The notes: generated by a model not told the origin, from the letters alone. Counted from the stretch's first letter, positions 47,168 through 57,085 are shown. The stretch: 64,000 bases of DNA from Geomesophilobacter sediminis (GCF_016458275.1 NZ_JAEMHM010000010.1:213041-277040); one strand, 5' to 3'. A program made the numbers and translations.

Positions 47168-47204
47168 GAAAAAAGGCCCGGCAGCAACCTGCCGGGCTTT
47201 TTTT
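47168..47204 (+). terminator. Rho-independent terminator of the csbD-like gene
   Basis: AAAGGCCCGGCAG / CTGCCGGGCTTT stem with T7, about 40 nt after the stop codon. Confidence 0.9.
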
Positions 47205-47393
47205 ATACCGTCCTCCCGTCGCTGCCGCGAGCCGCGCGCCAACCTGCGCCCCGCAACCACGGCTCAGCTCCTCCCCTCGCCGGGAGCACCCTGGGGGAAA
47301 CCCCACCCCCGGTTCTTTTTCCCGCACTTTGGTCAAGTTCTCCCCACAAAACTCCGATAAGTCTCACGAAGATCATTTTCCGTGGAGTCGCCG

Positions 47394-47618
47394 ATGAAGG
47401 TTCGCGTGCTCGAGGCTACCGGGATCAAATGCCCCCAGCCGATCATGAAACTCACCGTTATATCGCCCCAGCTGAAACCGGGGGAAATCCTGGAAATCGT
47501 CGGTGACTGCCCCACTTTTGAAAGCGACGTCCGCGCCTGGTGTTCCCGACTGAAAAAGACCCTGCTGTTCGTCCAGCAGGAGGCCGGCTACCGCAAACGC
47601 ATCAGGATCCGGTTCTAA
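47394..47618 (+). CDS. TusA-family sulfur carrier protein
   Basis: 74 aa from the ATG at 47394 (GGAG seven bases upstream). The GIKCPQPIMKL motif has the conserved CPxP-type Cys13 that carries persulfide sulfur in TusA/SirA proteins, followed by LKPGEILEIVGDCPTFESDV. A third Cys lies near residue 50 (AWCSRLKK). It moves sulfur between enzymes in the cytoplasm for tRNA thiolation, molybdopterin or dissimilatory sulfur use; the specific path is unknown. The two-CW hybrid kinase begins 24 nt downstream. Confidence 0.88.
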   Translation: MKVRVLEATGIKCPQPIMKLTVISPQLKPGEILEIVGDCPTFESDVRAWCSRLKKTLLFVQQEAGYRKRIRIRF

Positions 47619-47642
47619 ACGACCATCCAAAGGGTGACGCCA

Positions 47643-49853
47643 ATGACCCACGGGAAACCGATCCACTGCTGGGAATACTTTTTCTGCACCAACGCCGAAT
47701 GCCCCGCCTATCTTGATACCCGCCAAGCCTGCTGGCTCCTGGAAAATTGCCAGTGCTACCACCACGCCGGCATCGAACCGGAAGACCGTGGTCTGGTCTG
47801 CCTCAATTGCCCCGTCTTCGAACTCAGCGACGACATCGAATCAGTGCGGGCCTTCATCCGCAAGCGGTACTCCACCATGGTCGCGCGGGAACATATGGCC
47901 GAGCAGCGGATCCGCGGGCTCTCCGAGTCGTTCGAGCGGATCACCGAGGCGATCGAGAAACTGTGCCTGGGGGATCCCTCGGTGGTGCTGGAAATCTCCA
48001 GCGACAACCTCCTCGTGCGCCGGCTGGAAGCCGGGATCAACAAGCTCGCCGAGACCATCGCGGCCAACGTCGCCGACAGTCACGAGATCGCCATGGGGAT
48101 CTGCGAACACTACGACGCCCTGGCCCGTATCGCCGCCGGGGATTTGAGCGTTACCGCCAGCGAGGATTCCAGCAGCGAGATCATCGCCCAGCTAGGGGTG
48201 CTGATCAACCGCTGCACGTCGTCGCTCGTCTCCACGATCCGGCAGCTCAAAGAGGCCGACGAGCAGCTGAGCTTCACCTTCCAGCAGATGCGCGACATCA
48301 TCGACTTTCTTCCCGACGCGATGTTCGTGATCGACCAGCGGGGCGAGATCATCGCCTGGAACAACGCCATGGAGACGGTCACCGGCAAGCCCAAGTCCGA
48401 AATGCTGCACCAGTCCAACATCGCCTCCTCGCTCTCCATCTACGGCAAGGTCCGCCCGCTGCTCCTCAACTTCCTGGACCGCGACCTCGACGAGATCCGT
48501 CCGTACTACTCCTACGTGGAGCGCATCGGAGACAAGCTTTTTGCCGAGGCGCACGTGGAGGCGCGTGAGGGGAGGCCCGAGTTTTTCCTCTGGGTCACCG
48601 CCGCCCCGCTCATCGACCAGTCCGGCAACCGGGTCGGCGCGGTCGAGTCGATTCGGGACGTCACCGATTTCCGCAAAGCCGAGGCCGCCCGTGCCGACCT
48701 GGAGCACCAGCTCCGCCAGTCCCAGAAGATCGAGGCGATCGGCCTGCTGGCCGGCGGGGTCGCCCATGACTTCAACAACCTGCTCACCGCCGTCATCGGC
48801 TACACCACCCTGATCCAGGGACAGCTCGACCCCCACTCGCCGCTGCAGGGATATCTGAAGCAGGTCGCCTTCTGCACCGACCGGGCGACCAAGCTCGTCC
48901 AGGACCTGCTTACCTTCGGCCGCAAGCGGCTCATCCAGCCGCAGGTGCTCGACGTAAACGACGTGATCGCAAACCTCGAAGGGCTGCTGCTGAAGCTTCT
49001 GACCGAGGACATTGCGCTGGTCCTGCACCCGGAGGACGCGCCGCTTCTGGTCCTGATCGACAAGGGGATGATGGAGCAGGTGCTGGTGAACCTGGTGGCC
49101 AACGCCCGCGATTCCATGCCCGCCGGCGGGACCGTCACGATCCGCACCTCCCGCGAAGAGACTCCGCTGCCGCCGGCCCCCGGGCTGAAGGGGCACACCG
49201 ATTACGCCGTCGTCTCGGTGATCGACACCGGGCTCGGGATGGAAGAGGAGCTCTTGGACAAGATCTTCGAGCCCTTCTTCACCACCAAGGAACTGGGCAA
49301 GGGGTCCGGTCTCGGCCTCTCCATCGTCTACGGCATCGTCTCTCAGCACGGGGGGACCATCACGGTGCAGAGCAAACTGGGGCAGGGGTCCGCCTTCCGG
49401 CTTTTCCTCCCCCTTTTGGACCAGGAGCAGGCCGTTTTGACCGGGCCGGAGCAGGCTGCCCAGCCGCCGGAACTGGTGCGCGGATCGGAAACGGTGCTTC
49501 TGGTCGAAGACGACGTGGCGGCACGCAGTGTCAACGAGGAGGTGCTCCGCATCGCCGGCTACCAGGTCCTCACCGCCGAGAACGGCCAGGAGGCGGTGCT
49601 GATCTACGGCCGGGAAGGGAGTCGGATCGACCTCGTCGTGATGGACGTCATCATGCCGGTAATGAACGGCCGCGACGCCTACGAAGCGATCCGCCGTATC
49701 GATCCCGGGGTCCGCTGTCTTTTCGTGAGCGGCTACACTGCCGACATCATCCACCAGAAGGGAAGGATCGACACCACCTTCGACTTCCTCGCCAAACCCG
49801 CCCCGCCCCATGAGTTTCTCAGGAGGGTCCGGACCATCCTGGACCGCCGGTAA
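47643..49853 (+). CDS. Two-CW hybrid histidine kinase
   Basis: 736 aa from the ATG at 47643; a GTG nine bases earlier is an alternative. The N-terminus is a Cys-rich two-CW-type domain (about residues 8-60): [26 protein letters not shown] and CLNCPVFEL, eight Cys in all, probably metal-binding. Next come a coiled or HAMP-like segment (about 85-200), PAS (about 210-340), phosphoacceptor helix [15 protein letters not shown], HATPase with [18 protein letters not shown], and a C-terminal receiver (about 620-735) with VLLVEDDV and [12 protein letters not shown]. Cytosolic. Closely follows the TusA-like gene. Confidence 0.9.
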   Translation: MTHGKPIHCWEYFFCTNAECPAYLDTRQACWLLENCQCYHHAGIEPEDRGLVCLNCPVFELSDDIESVRAFIRKRYSTMVAREHMAEQRIRGLSESFERITEAIEKLCLGDPSVVLEISSDNLLVRRLEAGINKLAETIAANVADSHEIAMGICEHYDALARIAAGDLSVTASEDSSSEIIAQLGVLINRCTSSLVSTIRQLKEADEQLSFTFQQMRDIIDFLPDAMFVIDQRGEIIAWNNAMETVTGKPKSEMLHQSNIASSLSIYGKVRPLLLNFLDRDLDEIRPYYSYVERIGDKLFAEAHVEAREGRPEFFLWVTAAPLIDQSGNRVGAVESIRDVTDFRKAEAARADLEHQLRQSQKIEAIGLLAGGVAHDFNNLLTAVIGYTTLIQGQLDPHSPLQGYLKQVAFCTDRATKLVQDLLTFGRKRLIQPQVLDVNDVIANLEGLLLKLLTEDIALVLHPEDAPLLVLIDKGMMEQVLVNLVANARDSMPAGGTVTIRTSREETPLPPAPGLKGHTDYAVVSVIDTGLGMEEELLDKIFEPFFTTKELGKGSGLGLSIVYGIVSQHGGTITVQSKLGQGSAFRLFLPLLDQEQAVLTGPEQAAQPPELVRGSETVLLVEDDVAARSVNEEVLRIAGYQVLTAENGQEAVLIYGREGSRIDLVVMDVIMPVMNGRDAYEAIRRIDPGVRCLFVSGYTADIIHQKGRIDTTFDFLAKPAPPHEFLRRVRTILDRR

Positions 49854-49932
49854 ACTTATCGGCCTGCCGCTCCCTGCCGCACCGCCCCGGGGAGGCCGCC
49901 CCCCCCTCGGCCGCCGGATTTCGTATACCCGC

Positions 49933-49962
49933 TTGATCATTGCGCCGTGAAACTGGTATCCT
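49933..49962 (+). promoter_or_regulatory. Candidate sigma-70 promoter of the nfnAB-like pair
   Basis: TTGATC, 18 nt, TATCCT, about 50 nt upstream of the first flavoprotein gene in the short intergenic space. Sequence match only. Confidence 0.45.
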
Positions 49963-50011
49963 GTGAAGGTTGAAAACAGCCTAAAATTAATACCATACAA
50001 CGGGTGCCCTA

Positions 50012-50857
50012 ATGTTTAACGTCATCAGCAACGAACTTCTTGCCGAGAACCTGCACAAGATGGTGATCTCGGCTCCGCGCGTCGCCCGGGCCCGAAAGCC
50101 CGGCCAGTTCGTCATCGTCCGGCTCGCCCCGGGGGAGGAGCGGATTCCCCTTACCATCGGCGACGCCGACGCGCAGGCCGGGACGATCACCCTCTTCATC
50201 CAGGCGATCGGCGCCTCGACGCAAAAAATCGTGGCCACCCCCGCCGGGGGGGCGCTGCGTGACGTCGCCGGGCCCCTGGGCAAGGAAACCCACATCGCCA
50301 ACTGGGGACGGGTCGCCTGTGTCGGCGGCGGAGTCGGCACCGCGGTGCTCTTTCCGCTGGTCAAAGCCCTGGCGGGAGCCGGCAACCGGATCACCACCAT
50401 CATCGGCGGCCGTTCCAGCCGCTACATCATCCTGGCCGACGAGCTCGCCCCCCTTTCCGAACGCCTTTTGGTCACCACCGAGGACGGCACGCTCGGCAGC
50501 ACCGGGTTCGTCACCGGCCCCTTGCAGGAGATGCTGGCCGATCCGGAGCGGGCGCCCCAGGCGGTCTTCGCGGTCGGCCCGGTGCCGATGATGAAGGCGG
50601 TCGCGGAGCTGACCCGCCCCCACGGCATCGAGACCGTGGTGAGCCTGAACCCGATCATGATCGACGGGACCGGGATGTGCGGCGGCTGCCGGGTCCAGAT
50701 CGGCGGGGCGACCAAGTTCGCCTGCGTGGACGGGCCTGAGTTCGACGCCCACCTGGTGGACTTCGACGGCCTGAGCGACCGGCTCTCCAGCTACCGGAAA
50801 GAGGAAGCCGCCCGGCACGCCGCGACCGGCTGCCGGCTCAAGGAGGAACGCAGGTGA
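50012..50857 (+). CDS. NfnA/SudB-type FAD- and 2Fe-2S-binding subunit
   Basis: 281 aa. A ferredoxin-NADP+ reductase fold: FAD domain (about 1-95, with KPGQFVIVRL and PLTIGDAD), NAD domain (about 100-220, VGGGVGTAVLFPLVKAL), and a C-terminal 2Fe-2S site with MCGGCRVQIGG and a fourth Cys in FACVDGPEFD. It pairs with the glutamate synthase-like subunit that starts in its stop codon (GTGA). Such pairs are NADH-dependent ferredoxin:NADP+ transhydrogenases (Nfn) or sulfide dehydrogenases (Sud). The sequence does not decide between them. Confidence 0.88.
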   Translation: MFNVISNELLAENLHKMVISAPRVARARKPGQFVIVRLAPGEERIPLTIGDADAQAGTITLFIQAIGASTQKIVATPAGGALRDVAGPLGKETHIANWGRVACVGGGVGTAVLFPLVKALAGAGNRITTIIGGRSSRYIILADELAPLSERLLVTTEDGTLGSTGFVTGPLQEMLADPERAPQAVFAVGPVPMMKAVAELTRPHGIETVVSLNPIMIDGTGMCGGCRVQIGGATKFACVDGPEFDAHLVDFDGLSDRLSSYRKEEAARHAATGCRLKEERR

Positions 50858-52263
50858 ACAAATTGACGCCCAAAGAGCGTATGGCGATAGAGCGGGTGGT
50901 CATGCCGGAGCTTCCGGCGGACGAGCGGAGCCGCAACTTCGAGGAAGTGAACCTGGGGCTGAGCGAAAACCAGGCCTTCGAGGAGGCGCGCCGCTGCCTC
51001 CAGTGTAAAAACCGCGCCTGCGTTGCCGGCTGCCCGGTCGGGGTCTCCATTCCCGAATTCATCGACGCCCTGGCGAGCGACGATCTCCCCCGGGCCGCCA
51101 ACATCCTGCGCGGCGACAACGCCCTCCCCGCGGTCTGCGGCCGGGTCTGCCCGCAGGAGACCCAATGCGAGGCCCGCTGCGTGCGGGGGGTGAAGGGGGA
51201 ATCGGTGGCGATCGGCTTTCTGGAGCGCTACGTCGCCGACTGGGCGATGCACCACCCGGACCGGCTGCTGCGCGCCGAGCTCCCCCCCGCGACCGGCAAG
51301 AAGGTGGCGGTGGTGGGGTGCGGGCCCGCGGGACTCACCGCGGCGGGCGAGCTGGTCCGGATGGGGCACGGGGTGACCATCTTCGAGGCGCTGCACGACA
51401 CCGGCGGGGTCTTGCGCTACGGGATCCCCGAATTCCGGCTCCCCAAGGAGATCATCGACCAGGAAGTGGCCCAGCTCACCGAACTGGGCGTGGTCATCGA
51501 ATGCAACGTCATCATCGGCAAGACCCTCACCGTCGCGGAACTGCGCGAGGAGTACGACGCGGTCTTCGTCGCCAACGGCGCGGGGCTCCCGATCATGCTC
51601 AACATCCCCGGCGAGAACCTGAAGGGGGTGTACGCCGCCAACGAATTTCTGACCCGGGTGAACCTGATGGAAGCGGGGCGGCGCCCCGAGTCGGCCACGC
51701 CGATCATCAGGAGCCGGGAGGTCGCCGTCATCGGCGGCGGCAACACCGCCATGGACTGCGTGCGGACCGCGCGCCGGCTCGGCGCCGAGCGGGCCATGAT
51801 CGTGTACCGCAGAAGCGAGGCGGAGATGCCGGCCCGGGTCGAGGAGATCAAGCACGCCAAGGAGGAAGGGGTCGAGTTCGTCATGCTGACCGCGCCGCTT
51901 GCCGTCACCGCCACCGAGGACGGCTGGGTAGCGGGGCTGCGCTGCCAGATGATGGAGCTCGGTCCCCCCGACGCCTCGGGGCGGCGCAAGCCGATCCCGA
52001 TTCCCGGCAGCGAGTTCGACCTCCCCGCCGGGGTGGTCGTCAACGCGGTCGGAACCAACGCGAATCCGCTTTTGACCGCCACCGCGCCGGACCTGACGCT
52101 CAACAAGTGGGGGAACATCGTCGCCGACGAGAACGGGATGACCAGTATCCCCGGGGTCTTCGCCGGCGGCGACATCGTGCGCGGCGGGGCGACCGTGATC
52201 CTCGCCATGGGGGACGGCAAGCGGGCCGCCGCGGCGATCCAGGAGTATCTCAAGGGGAAATAG
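50854..52263 (+). CDS. NfnB/SudA (glutamate synthase beta-like) subunit
   Basis: 469 aa from a GTG start with AGGAGGAACG upstream, overlapping the partner gene by 4 nt. The N-terminal Fe-S segment has CLQCKNRACVAGCPVG and CGRVCPQETQCEARC. An FAD fold follows (VAVVGCGPAGLTAAGEL), then an NADP fold (VAVIGGGNTAMDCVRTARRL), and the terminal GVFAGGDIVRGGATVILAMG, all typical of the GltD/NfnB family. It would bifurcate electrons between NADPH, NADH and ferredoxin, or oxidise sulfide to polysulfide. No glutamate synthase large subunit is nearby. Confidence 0.9.
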   Translation: MNKLTPKERMAIERVVMPELPADERSRNFEEVNLGLSENQAFEEARRCLQCKNRACVAGCPVGVSIPEFIDALASDDLPRAANILRGDNALPAVCGRVCPQETQCEARCVRGVKGESVAIGFLERYVADWAMHHPDRLLRAELPPATGKKVAVVGCGPAGLTAAGELVRMGHGVTIFEALHDTGGVLRYGIPEFRLPKEIIDQEVAQLTELGVVIECNVIIGKTLTVAELREEYDAVFVANGAGLPIMLNIPGENLKGVYAANEFLTRVNLMEAGRRPESATPIIRSREVAVIGGGNTAMDCVRTARRLGAERAMIVYRRSEAEMPARVEEIKHAKEEGVEFVMLTAPLAVTATEDGWVAGLRCQMMELGPPDASGRRKPIPIPGSEFDLPAGVVVNAVGTNANPLLTATAPDLTLNKWGNIVADENGMTSIPGVFAGGDIVRGGATVILAMGDGKRAAAAIQEYLKGK

Positions 52264-52309
52264 CAGGTTGCCGCCGGGTCCGATCACGCCAGCGAGAAAT
52301 GCCGAACGC

Positions 52310-52350
52310 AAAAAAAGGGAGAGCCCGCTGTTACGGGCCCTCCCTTTTTT
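52310..52350. terminator. Bidirectional rho-independent terminator
   Basis: AAAGGGAG...CCC / GGG...CTCCCTTT long stem with A7 and T6 flanks, shared by the convergent nfnB-like and NtrC-type genes. Confidence 0.88.
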
Positions 52351-52368
52351 GCTGCTTTTCGGCGACGG

Positions 52369-53790
52369 CTAGGCCGCGGTGGCGGCCATCCGCTCTCCCT
52401 TCAGGCGCTTGTTCAAGGTCTGCCGTCCCATCCCCAAAAGCTTGCCGGCGATCCCCTGGTTTCCCTTGGCCAGCTTCAGTGCCTCCCGGATCATGTACTC
52501 TTCCACCTCGTCGATGGTCGGGAAGTGCCCGAACATCGCCACCAGCGGGTTGTCCTCCGCGTTGGCCGCGGGCCCCTGGGCCGGCGCGGAAAGGCGCTCG
52601 TCCCCGATGACCGCCCGGAAGCTCTCCATGGAAAGGATGCCGGAGGTATGCCGTACCACCGCGTCGAAGACCAGGGCCTCCAGCTCGCGGATGTTGCCGG
52701 GGAAGGAATACACCGACAAAAGCACCGCCAGCTCCGGCGGCGGGGTCGGCTTCTTCTTGTTGAGCGATGCCGCGGCGCTACCCAGAAAATGGTCCAAGAG
52801 GAGCGGGATGTCGTCGATCCGCTCGCGCAGCGCCGGGATGTGTATCCGGTGGGCGCAGAGCCGGTAGTAAAGGTCGTTGCGGAATTTCCCCTGGGCGATC
52901 AGCTGCTGCAGATCGCGGTTGGTCGCCAGCACGATCCGTGCGTTGCTTTTCTTGATGAAGTCGGAGCCGACCGGGTAGTATTCCCCCTCCTGGAGCAGGC
53001 GCAAAAGCTTGATCTGGGAGAATTCGTTCAGGTCCCCGATCTCGTCCAGGAACAGCGTCCCCCCGGCGGCCCGGGTGATGAGACCTTCCCGCGCCTGGTC
53101 CGCGCCGGTGAAGGCCCCCTTCTTGTGGCCGAAGAGGGTGTCGGAAAACATGTTGTCATCGAGCCCGGCGACGTTCAGGGCCACGAACTCGCCGGAACAG
53201 CCGCTCAGGTCGTGGATCGCCCGCGCGATCAGCTCCTTGCCCGCCCCGGTCTCACCGGTAACCATGATCGGCTGGCGGGTCCCCGCCACCACCTCGATGT
53301 ACTGGAAGATCCCGCGCATGGTCTTGTTCTGGGTCACGATGGAGGCAAAGGCGTCCGGGTTCTTCAGCTTGTCGGTGAGGAGGCACTCCTTCAGGGCGGT
53401 GAGCTCGCTGGACATGCTGCGCATCTCCAGCGCCTTGCGCACACAGGAGACCAGGCGCCCCGACTCGACCGGCTTGACCAGGTAATCAAAGGCCCCCATT
53501 TTGACGCATTCCACGACGGTCTCGATGTCGTCGTCGGCGGTCACCAGGATCACCGGGATGTGCGGGAAGTCCCGGACGATCTTCGGCAAGAGCTCCAGGC
53601 CGGAAGGGGACGGCATGTGGAGATCCAGGACCACGACGGAGACCTGCTCGCTGGCGAGCAGGGGGAGTAGCCGGCTGCTGTCGGAAAAGGTGGTGATGTC
53701 TTCGAGGCCGGCGCTGACCAGGTAGAGTTTGGACGTGGCAAGGATATGCTCCTCGTCGTCGACCAGCACCACGTGCTTTTTGCTAATCAT
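52369..53790 (-). CDS. Sigma-54-dependent response regulator (NtrC family)
   Basis: 473 aa. Receiver (1-120) with Asp56 in VVVLDLHMPSPSG. The AAA+ domain (about 150-385) has Walker A GETGAGKE, the sigma-54-contacting GAFTGA loop in KKGAFTGADQ, and Walker B GTLFLDEIGD. The C-terminal Fis-type HTH ends GRQTLNKRLKGE. It activates sigma-54 promoters when phosphorylated. The probable partner is the kinase at 54453-56699 on the same strand. The gap between them holds an oppositely oriented transposase-like gene. Confidence 0.93.
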   Translation of the reverse strand: MISKKHVVLVDDEEHILATSKLYLVSAGLEDITTFSDSSRLLPLLASEQVSVVVLDLHMPSPSGLELLPKIVRDFPHIPVILVTADDDIETVVECVKMGAFDYLVKPVESGRLVSCVRKALEMRSMSSELTALKECLLTDKLKNPDAFASIVTQNKTMRGIFQYIEVVAGTRQPIMVTGETGAGKELIARAIHDLSGCSGEFVALNVAGLDDNMFSDTLFGHKKGAFTGADQAREGLITRAAGGTLFLDEIGDLNEFSQIKLLRLLQEGEYYPVGSDFIKKSNARIVLATNRDLQQLIAQGKFRNDLYYRLCAHRIHIPALRERIDDIPLLLDHFLGSAAASLNKKKPTPPPELAVLLSVYSFPGNIRELEALVFDAVVRHTSGILSMESFRAVIGDERLSAPAQGPAANAEDNPLVAMFGHFPTIDEVEEYMIREALKLAKGNQGIAGKLLGMGRQTLNKRLKGERMAATAA

Positions 53791-54108
53791 GCTCAGGCTC
53801 CTCCGCTTCCCCGCCCAACTACGGCCGGGTGCATTGAAATGTCGTGAATTCTATAGGGGTGCAAAATATATTACAAGGTTAATCTTTCCAATTGGCTTTA
53901 TATTCCGCACCTTTGCAAAAAACCAGCAGTGCTTCCGCCCCTCACCGGTTCTCATCCTGCGACACCCCTGCCGCGACCGCCCTGGGCGCAAAACCCGCTA
54001 TCGGCGCGGCTTCACCGCCGCATGGCTGTTGGCACGGATGTCGCTACCGGCGGGATGCGGGCCATACCGGGCCTGCCGCAGCACATCAAACCCACCCGGA
54101 GGGTGCGC
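53791..54108. other. Intergenic region upstream of the NtrC-type regulator
   Basis: 318 nt. An AT-rich stretch (53860-53905) probably holds the regulator's promoter, but no well-spaced pair stands out. The open frame reaching into it from 54109 has no ribosome site there, so I start that gene at 54109. Confidence 0.4.
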
Positions 54109-54429
54109 ATGGAACAACCGGCTATCTTCTCGGCCACGCTCGGTCTATCCTATCCCTGGCATGTCACCGCGGTGGCCATCGACCCGGACGGAAACCGGCT
54201 GGACATCACCGTCGACTGCTACCACGGCAACTGTTTCATCTGTCCGTCCTGCGGCTCGGTCCGCCCCCCGAGCCTCCTGCTGCCGGAAACCTGGTTACAC
54301 CGCGACTTTTTCCACTACACCACGTTCCTCCATGCCCGGGTCCCGCACGCCAACTGCTGTGGCGAAAATCTCTCCCTGGAGCGCCCCTGGGCGCGGCACG
54401 GTTCGCGGTTCCGGCCGGTCCACGAGTAA
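54109..54429 (+). CDS. Orphan ISL3-type transposase zinc-ribbon (N-terminal only)
   Basis: 106 aa from the ATG at 54109, preceded by CGGAGGG. It matches only the N-terminus of ISL3-family transposases: FSATLGLSYPWHVTAV, CFICPSCGSVRPP (zinc-ribbon Cys pair), HRDFFHYTTFLHARVPHANC and PWARHGSRF. The helix-turn-helix and DDE catalytic domains are missing and a stop follows. No terminal inverted repeats were seen. Either a decayed insertion or a retained zinc-ribbon protein; the intact ribosome site argues it can still be translated. Confidence 0.7.
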   Translation: MEQPAIFSATLGLSYPWHVTAVAIDPDGNRLDITVDCYHGNCFICPSCGSVRPPSLLLPETWLHRDFFHYTTFLHARVPHANCCGENLSLERPWARHGSRFRPVHE

Positions 54430-54452
54430 GCCCCGGTAAGGCCTCCTCCGAC

Positions 54453-56699
54453 TCACCCCGCCAACCTTTTAACCGGCAACGCCGGCTCGTCTTCCGGCGG
54501 CTCCGGTTCCGGCCCCCCCGCTCCGGCCCCCGAAACCGCGGCGAGCCGGACCACGAAGGTGGCCCCTTCCCCCGGCCGCGAAGAGAACTCGAGCTCCCCG
54601 CGGTGCTCCTTCACGATGGAGCGGCAGATGGATAGCCCCAGGCCGGTCCCCCCGGCGTCGAGCCGGGTCGTGAAAAACGGCTCCATCATCCGGGCCGCCA
54701 CTTCACTGGTGATCCCGCACCCCTCGTCCTTTACCGTGATGGTTACCTCCCGGCGCTCCGCGTCATAGCCGGTACTGAGCCAGATCGCGCTCTCCCTCCC
54801 GGGCAGCGCCTGGCAGGCGTTCATCAACAGGTTGACCACGACCTGGCCCAACTGCTGGGCGTTGCCCCGGCAGCGGGGGAGGCTTTCCGCCAGCTCCAGG
54901 TGGAAGTTCTCGGTATGCCGTACCAGGACATGCCGGAGCAGCATGACCGCCGAGTTGGCGACCTTGTTGAGGTCCACCTCGGTCGCCTCGGTCGACTGCT
55001 CACGGGCGAACCCCTTGAGGGTGTTGATGGTGTCGTTGATGCGCCGCGCCCCGTCCAGCACCCCGGCGAAGAGCACCTTGCTGCACTGTTCGAACTCGGA
55101 GCAGGGGATGCCGCCGATCAGGAAGTCGCCGTTTTCCTCCCGGTAGGCGCGCAGGATCTTCAAAACGTCGTCCCAGCCGCGGGCCAGGAACTGGGTGTTG
55201 GCGACGATGATGCCGTTGGGGTTGTTGATGTTGTGCGCCACCCCGGAAACCAGGAGCCCCAGCGAGGTCATCTTGTTCGCCTGGATCAGCCCCGCCTGGA
55301 TGTTGCGCGCCTCCTGCTCCAGACGGACCTGCTCGGTGATATCCCGCAGGGTGCACCAGACCACTTCCGTCCCCTGCAGTTCGAGGACCCTGCGGTGCAC
55401 CGTTACCACCAGCTCGCGGCCGTCCCGGCGCCGGTTGGTCACCGTCTCGAGCTGAGAAATCCGCTGGGCGTCGATGCCGCAGATCACCCCGTGCATCAGC
55501 TCCAGGTTCTTCCCTTCCGCGACCAGCTCCAGCCCTCCCCGGGCCAGCTCCTCCCGGGTATAGCCGTACATCTCCTCCGCAGTGGCGTTGACGTCGATGA
55601 TGCGGCAGGAGTCCCGGTCGAGAAAGATGATGGCGTCCTCGGAATGCTCGAAAATCAGCCGGAAGCGGGCCTCGCTCATTCTGAGCTCCTGCTCCATCAC
55701 CCGCCGCTCGCTCATGTCCCGCAGCACGAGGAGGTATTCCACCCCTTCGTCGGTAACCACCCGGCTGATGGTGACATCCAGGTTGATCGCGGTCTGATCC
55801 CTGCGCCTGCCGCAGATTTCGTGCAGCTGGGGGCCCGCCCCCTTCCCCCCCGCGACCGCGTTCCCCTCCATGGCTTCGATGACGCTTCCCGCCTCGGGAA
55901 AAAGGAAGGAGAGATGGGTGTCGACCAGTTCGTCCCGCTGGTAGCCGAAGATCCGCTCGGCGGCCGGGTTGCAGTGCCGGATGGCGCCGTCGGTCCCGAT
56001 GCTGATGATCCCCTCGTTCACCTGTTCCAGGACCACCGTGGCCCGCACGCAGTCGGCGCGCCCCTTCCGCAGCAAGGGGCGGATCACGAACAGCCAGAGC
56101 AGCGGCGAGATCACGGTGGTGGTCAGGAACGCGTCGATGAGCCGTGCCGACAAGGAGGGAAGATCGGCGAAGCGGTGGGCCATGGTGAGTTCCTGCAACA
56201 GGTCGGCCAGGAAGATCATCACCAGGAGCAGAACGAACAGGGTGAGCGGTACCTGCAGCAGATCGGGCAGAAAGCGGCCCCGTTCCAGCTTTCTTCTCCG
56301 GGTGAAGAGCCACCAAAGCGAAGGGGCGCTCAACAGCGTGGTGAGGCAGGCATCGGCAACGTCGGCGATTTCCGTGGTGGCCTTGGGCATGACTGCCGCG
56401 GTCACCAGCATGGAAATCCCCTCGGCCAGATACACCCCGGAGAGCCCCTGGAGCAGCAGCACCAGGGTACGGTGGAACAGCTGGCGATCCTGACGCACCG
56501 GGTAGAGCAACAGGAAGGAAAGCGGAATGGCGATGGTCAGGGTGAGCGCCCCGGCATCGATCACCATTCCCGGAATCGGGTGCAGACGGAAGGCGTTGTC
56601 GAAGGCCCGGCTCACGGCCAGCTCCGTAAAAAACACCATCACCAGCATCAGAATCAGGGTTTGTACCGAGTTTTTCAGATGCGTCGGGCGTTGCGGCAT
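54453..56699 (-). CDS. Membrane sensor histidine kinase, probable NtrC-type partner
   Basis: 748 aa from the ATG at 56697-56699 (GGAG nine bases upstream); a start 69 nt earlier is possible. Six to seven hydrophobic helices (about 8-215) form the sensor. PAS at about 215-335 and a second PAS at about 340-465, then GVAHNINNPNGIIVAN with the phosphoacceptor His, and HATPase with DEGCGI and GTGLGLSICRSIV. The His box with Asn-Pro-x-Gly is of the NtrB/AtoS-like type that phosphorylates sigma-54 activators, fitting the regulator at 52369-53790. Pro/Glu-rich C-terminal tail. Confidence 0.88.
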   Translation of the reverse strand: MPQRPTHLKNSVQTLILMLVMVFFTELAVSRAFDNAFRLHPIPGMVIDAGALTLTIAIPLSFLLLYPVRQDRQLFHRTLVLLLQGLSGVYLAEGISMLVTAAVMPKATTEIADVADACLTTLLSAPSLWWLFTRRRKLERGRFLPDLLQVPLTLFVLLLVMIFLADLLQELTMAHRFADLPSLSARLIDAFLTTTVISPLLWLFVIRPLLRKGRADCVRATVVLEQVNEGIISIGTDGAIRHCNPAAERIFGYQRDELVDTHLSFLFPEAGSVIEAMEGNAVAGGKGAGPQLHEICGRRRDQTAINLDVTISRVVTDEGVEYLLVLRDMSERRVMEQELRMSEARFRLIFEHSEDAIIFLDRDSCRIIDVNATAEEMYGYTREELARGGLELVAEGKNLELMHGVICGIDAQRISQLETVTNRRRDGRELVVTVHRRVLELQGTEVVWCTLRDITEQVRLEQEARNIQAGLIQANKMTSLGLLVSGVAHNINNPNGIIVANTQFLARGWDDVLKILRAYREENGDFLIGGIPCSEFEQCSKVLFAGVLDGARRINDTINTLKGFAREQSTEATEVDLNKVANSAVMLLRHVLVRHTENFHLELAESLPRCRGNAQQLGQVVVNLLMNACQALPGRESAIWLSTGYDAERREVTITVKDEGCGITSEVAARMMEPFFTTRLDAGGTGLGLSICRSIVKEHRGELEFSSRPGEGATFVVRLAAVSGAGAGGPEPEPPEDEPALPVKRLAG

Positions 56700-57085
56700 G
56701 TCAAATGACTCCGAGGTACTGTCAGAGCGGTCCGGATCGTGACAGACGATATTTTGCGTACGGTACAATTTCGCAGATATTCCTCTTTATGCAAGGAAGA
56801 AATTGATTATAAGTATCCAAAAACATAGGTTTTGGCGGCGAAGCTTACGGTGATGTCAGTTAGCAGGGTTCCTTGTCGGTGGATTTGGTAGCGGAAGGGG
56901 TTTTTCAGCCAATCCCCCGGCATCTTCTTCCCGGGCGCGTTGGTTGCCGCCGGAGGAGGGACGAGATTCCCCTGCCGCGCAGCGGAGGGTGCTTCTTCGA
57001 TTGAACCGGGGCGCGCCTTGCCCTTAGAATGAAGGAAAGGGAGCTGCAGCATTCTTTTGGAACGGTGCGGCCAAGGAGATCGGAG
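56700..57085. other. Divergent intergenic region, kinase / small membrane protein
   Basis: 386 nt with an AT-rich centre (56760-56830) suitable for divergent promoters. I see no repeat, operator or RNA structure I can support. Confidence 0.35.

Noticed and set aside
53929..54108. Longer N-terminus for the ISL3-type protein
   Set aside because: The extra 60 codons have no ribosome site and no similarity to the transposase N-terminus, whereas the ATG at 54109 has CGGAGGG upstream.
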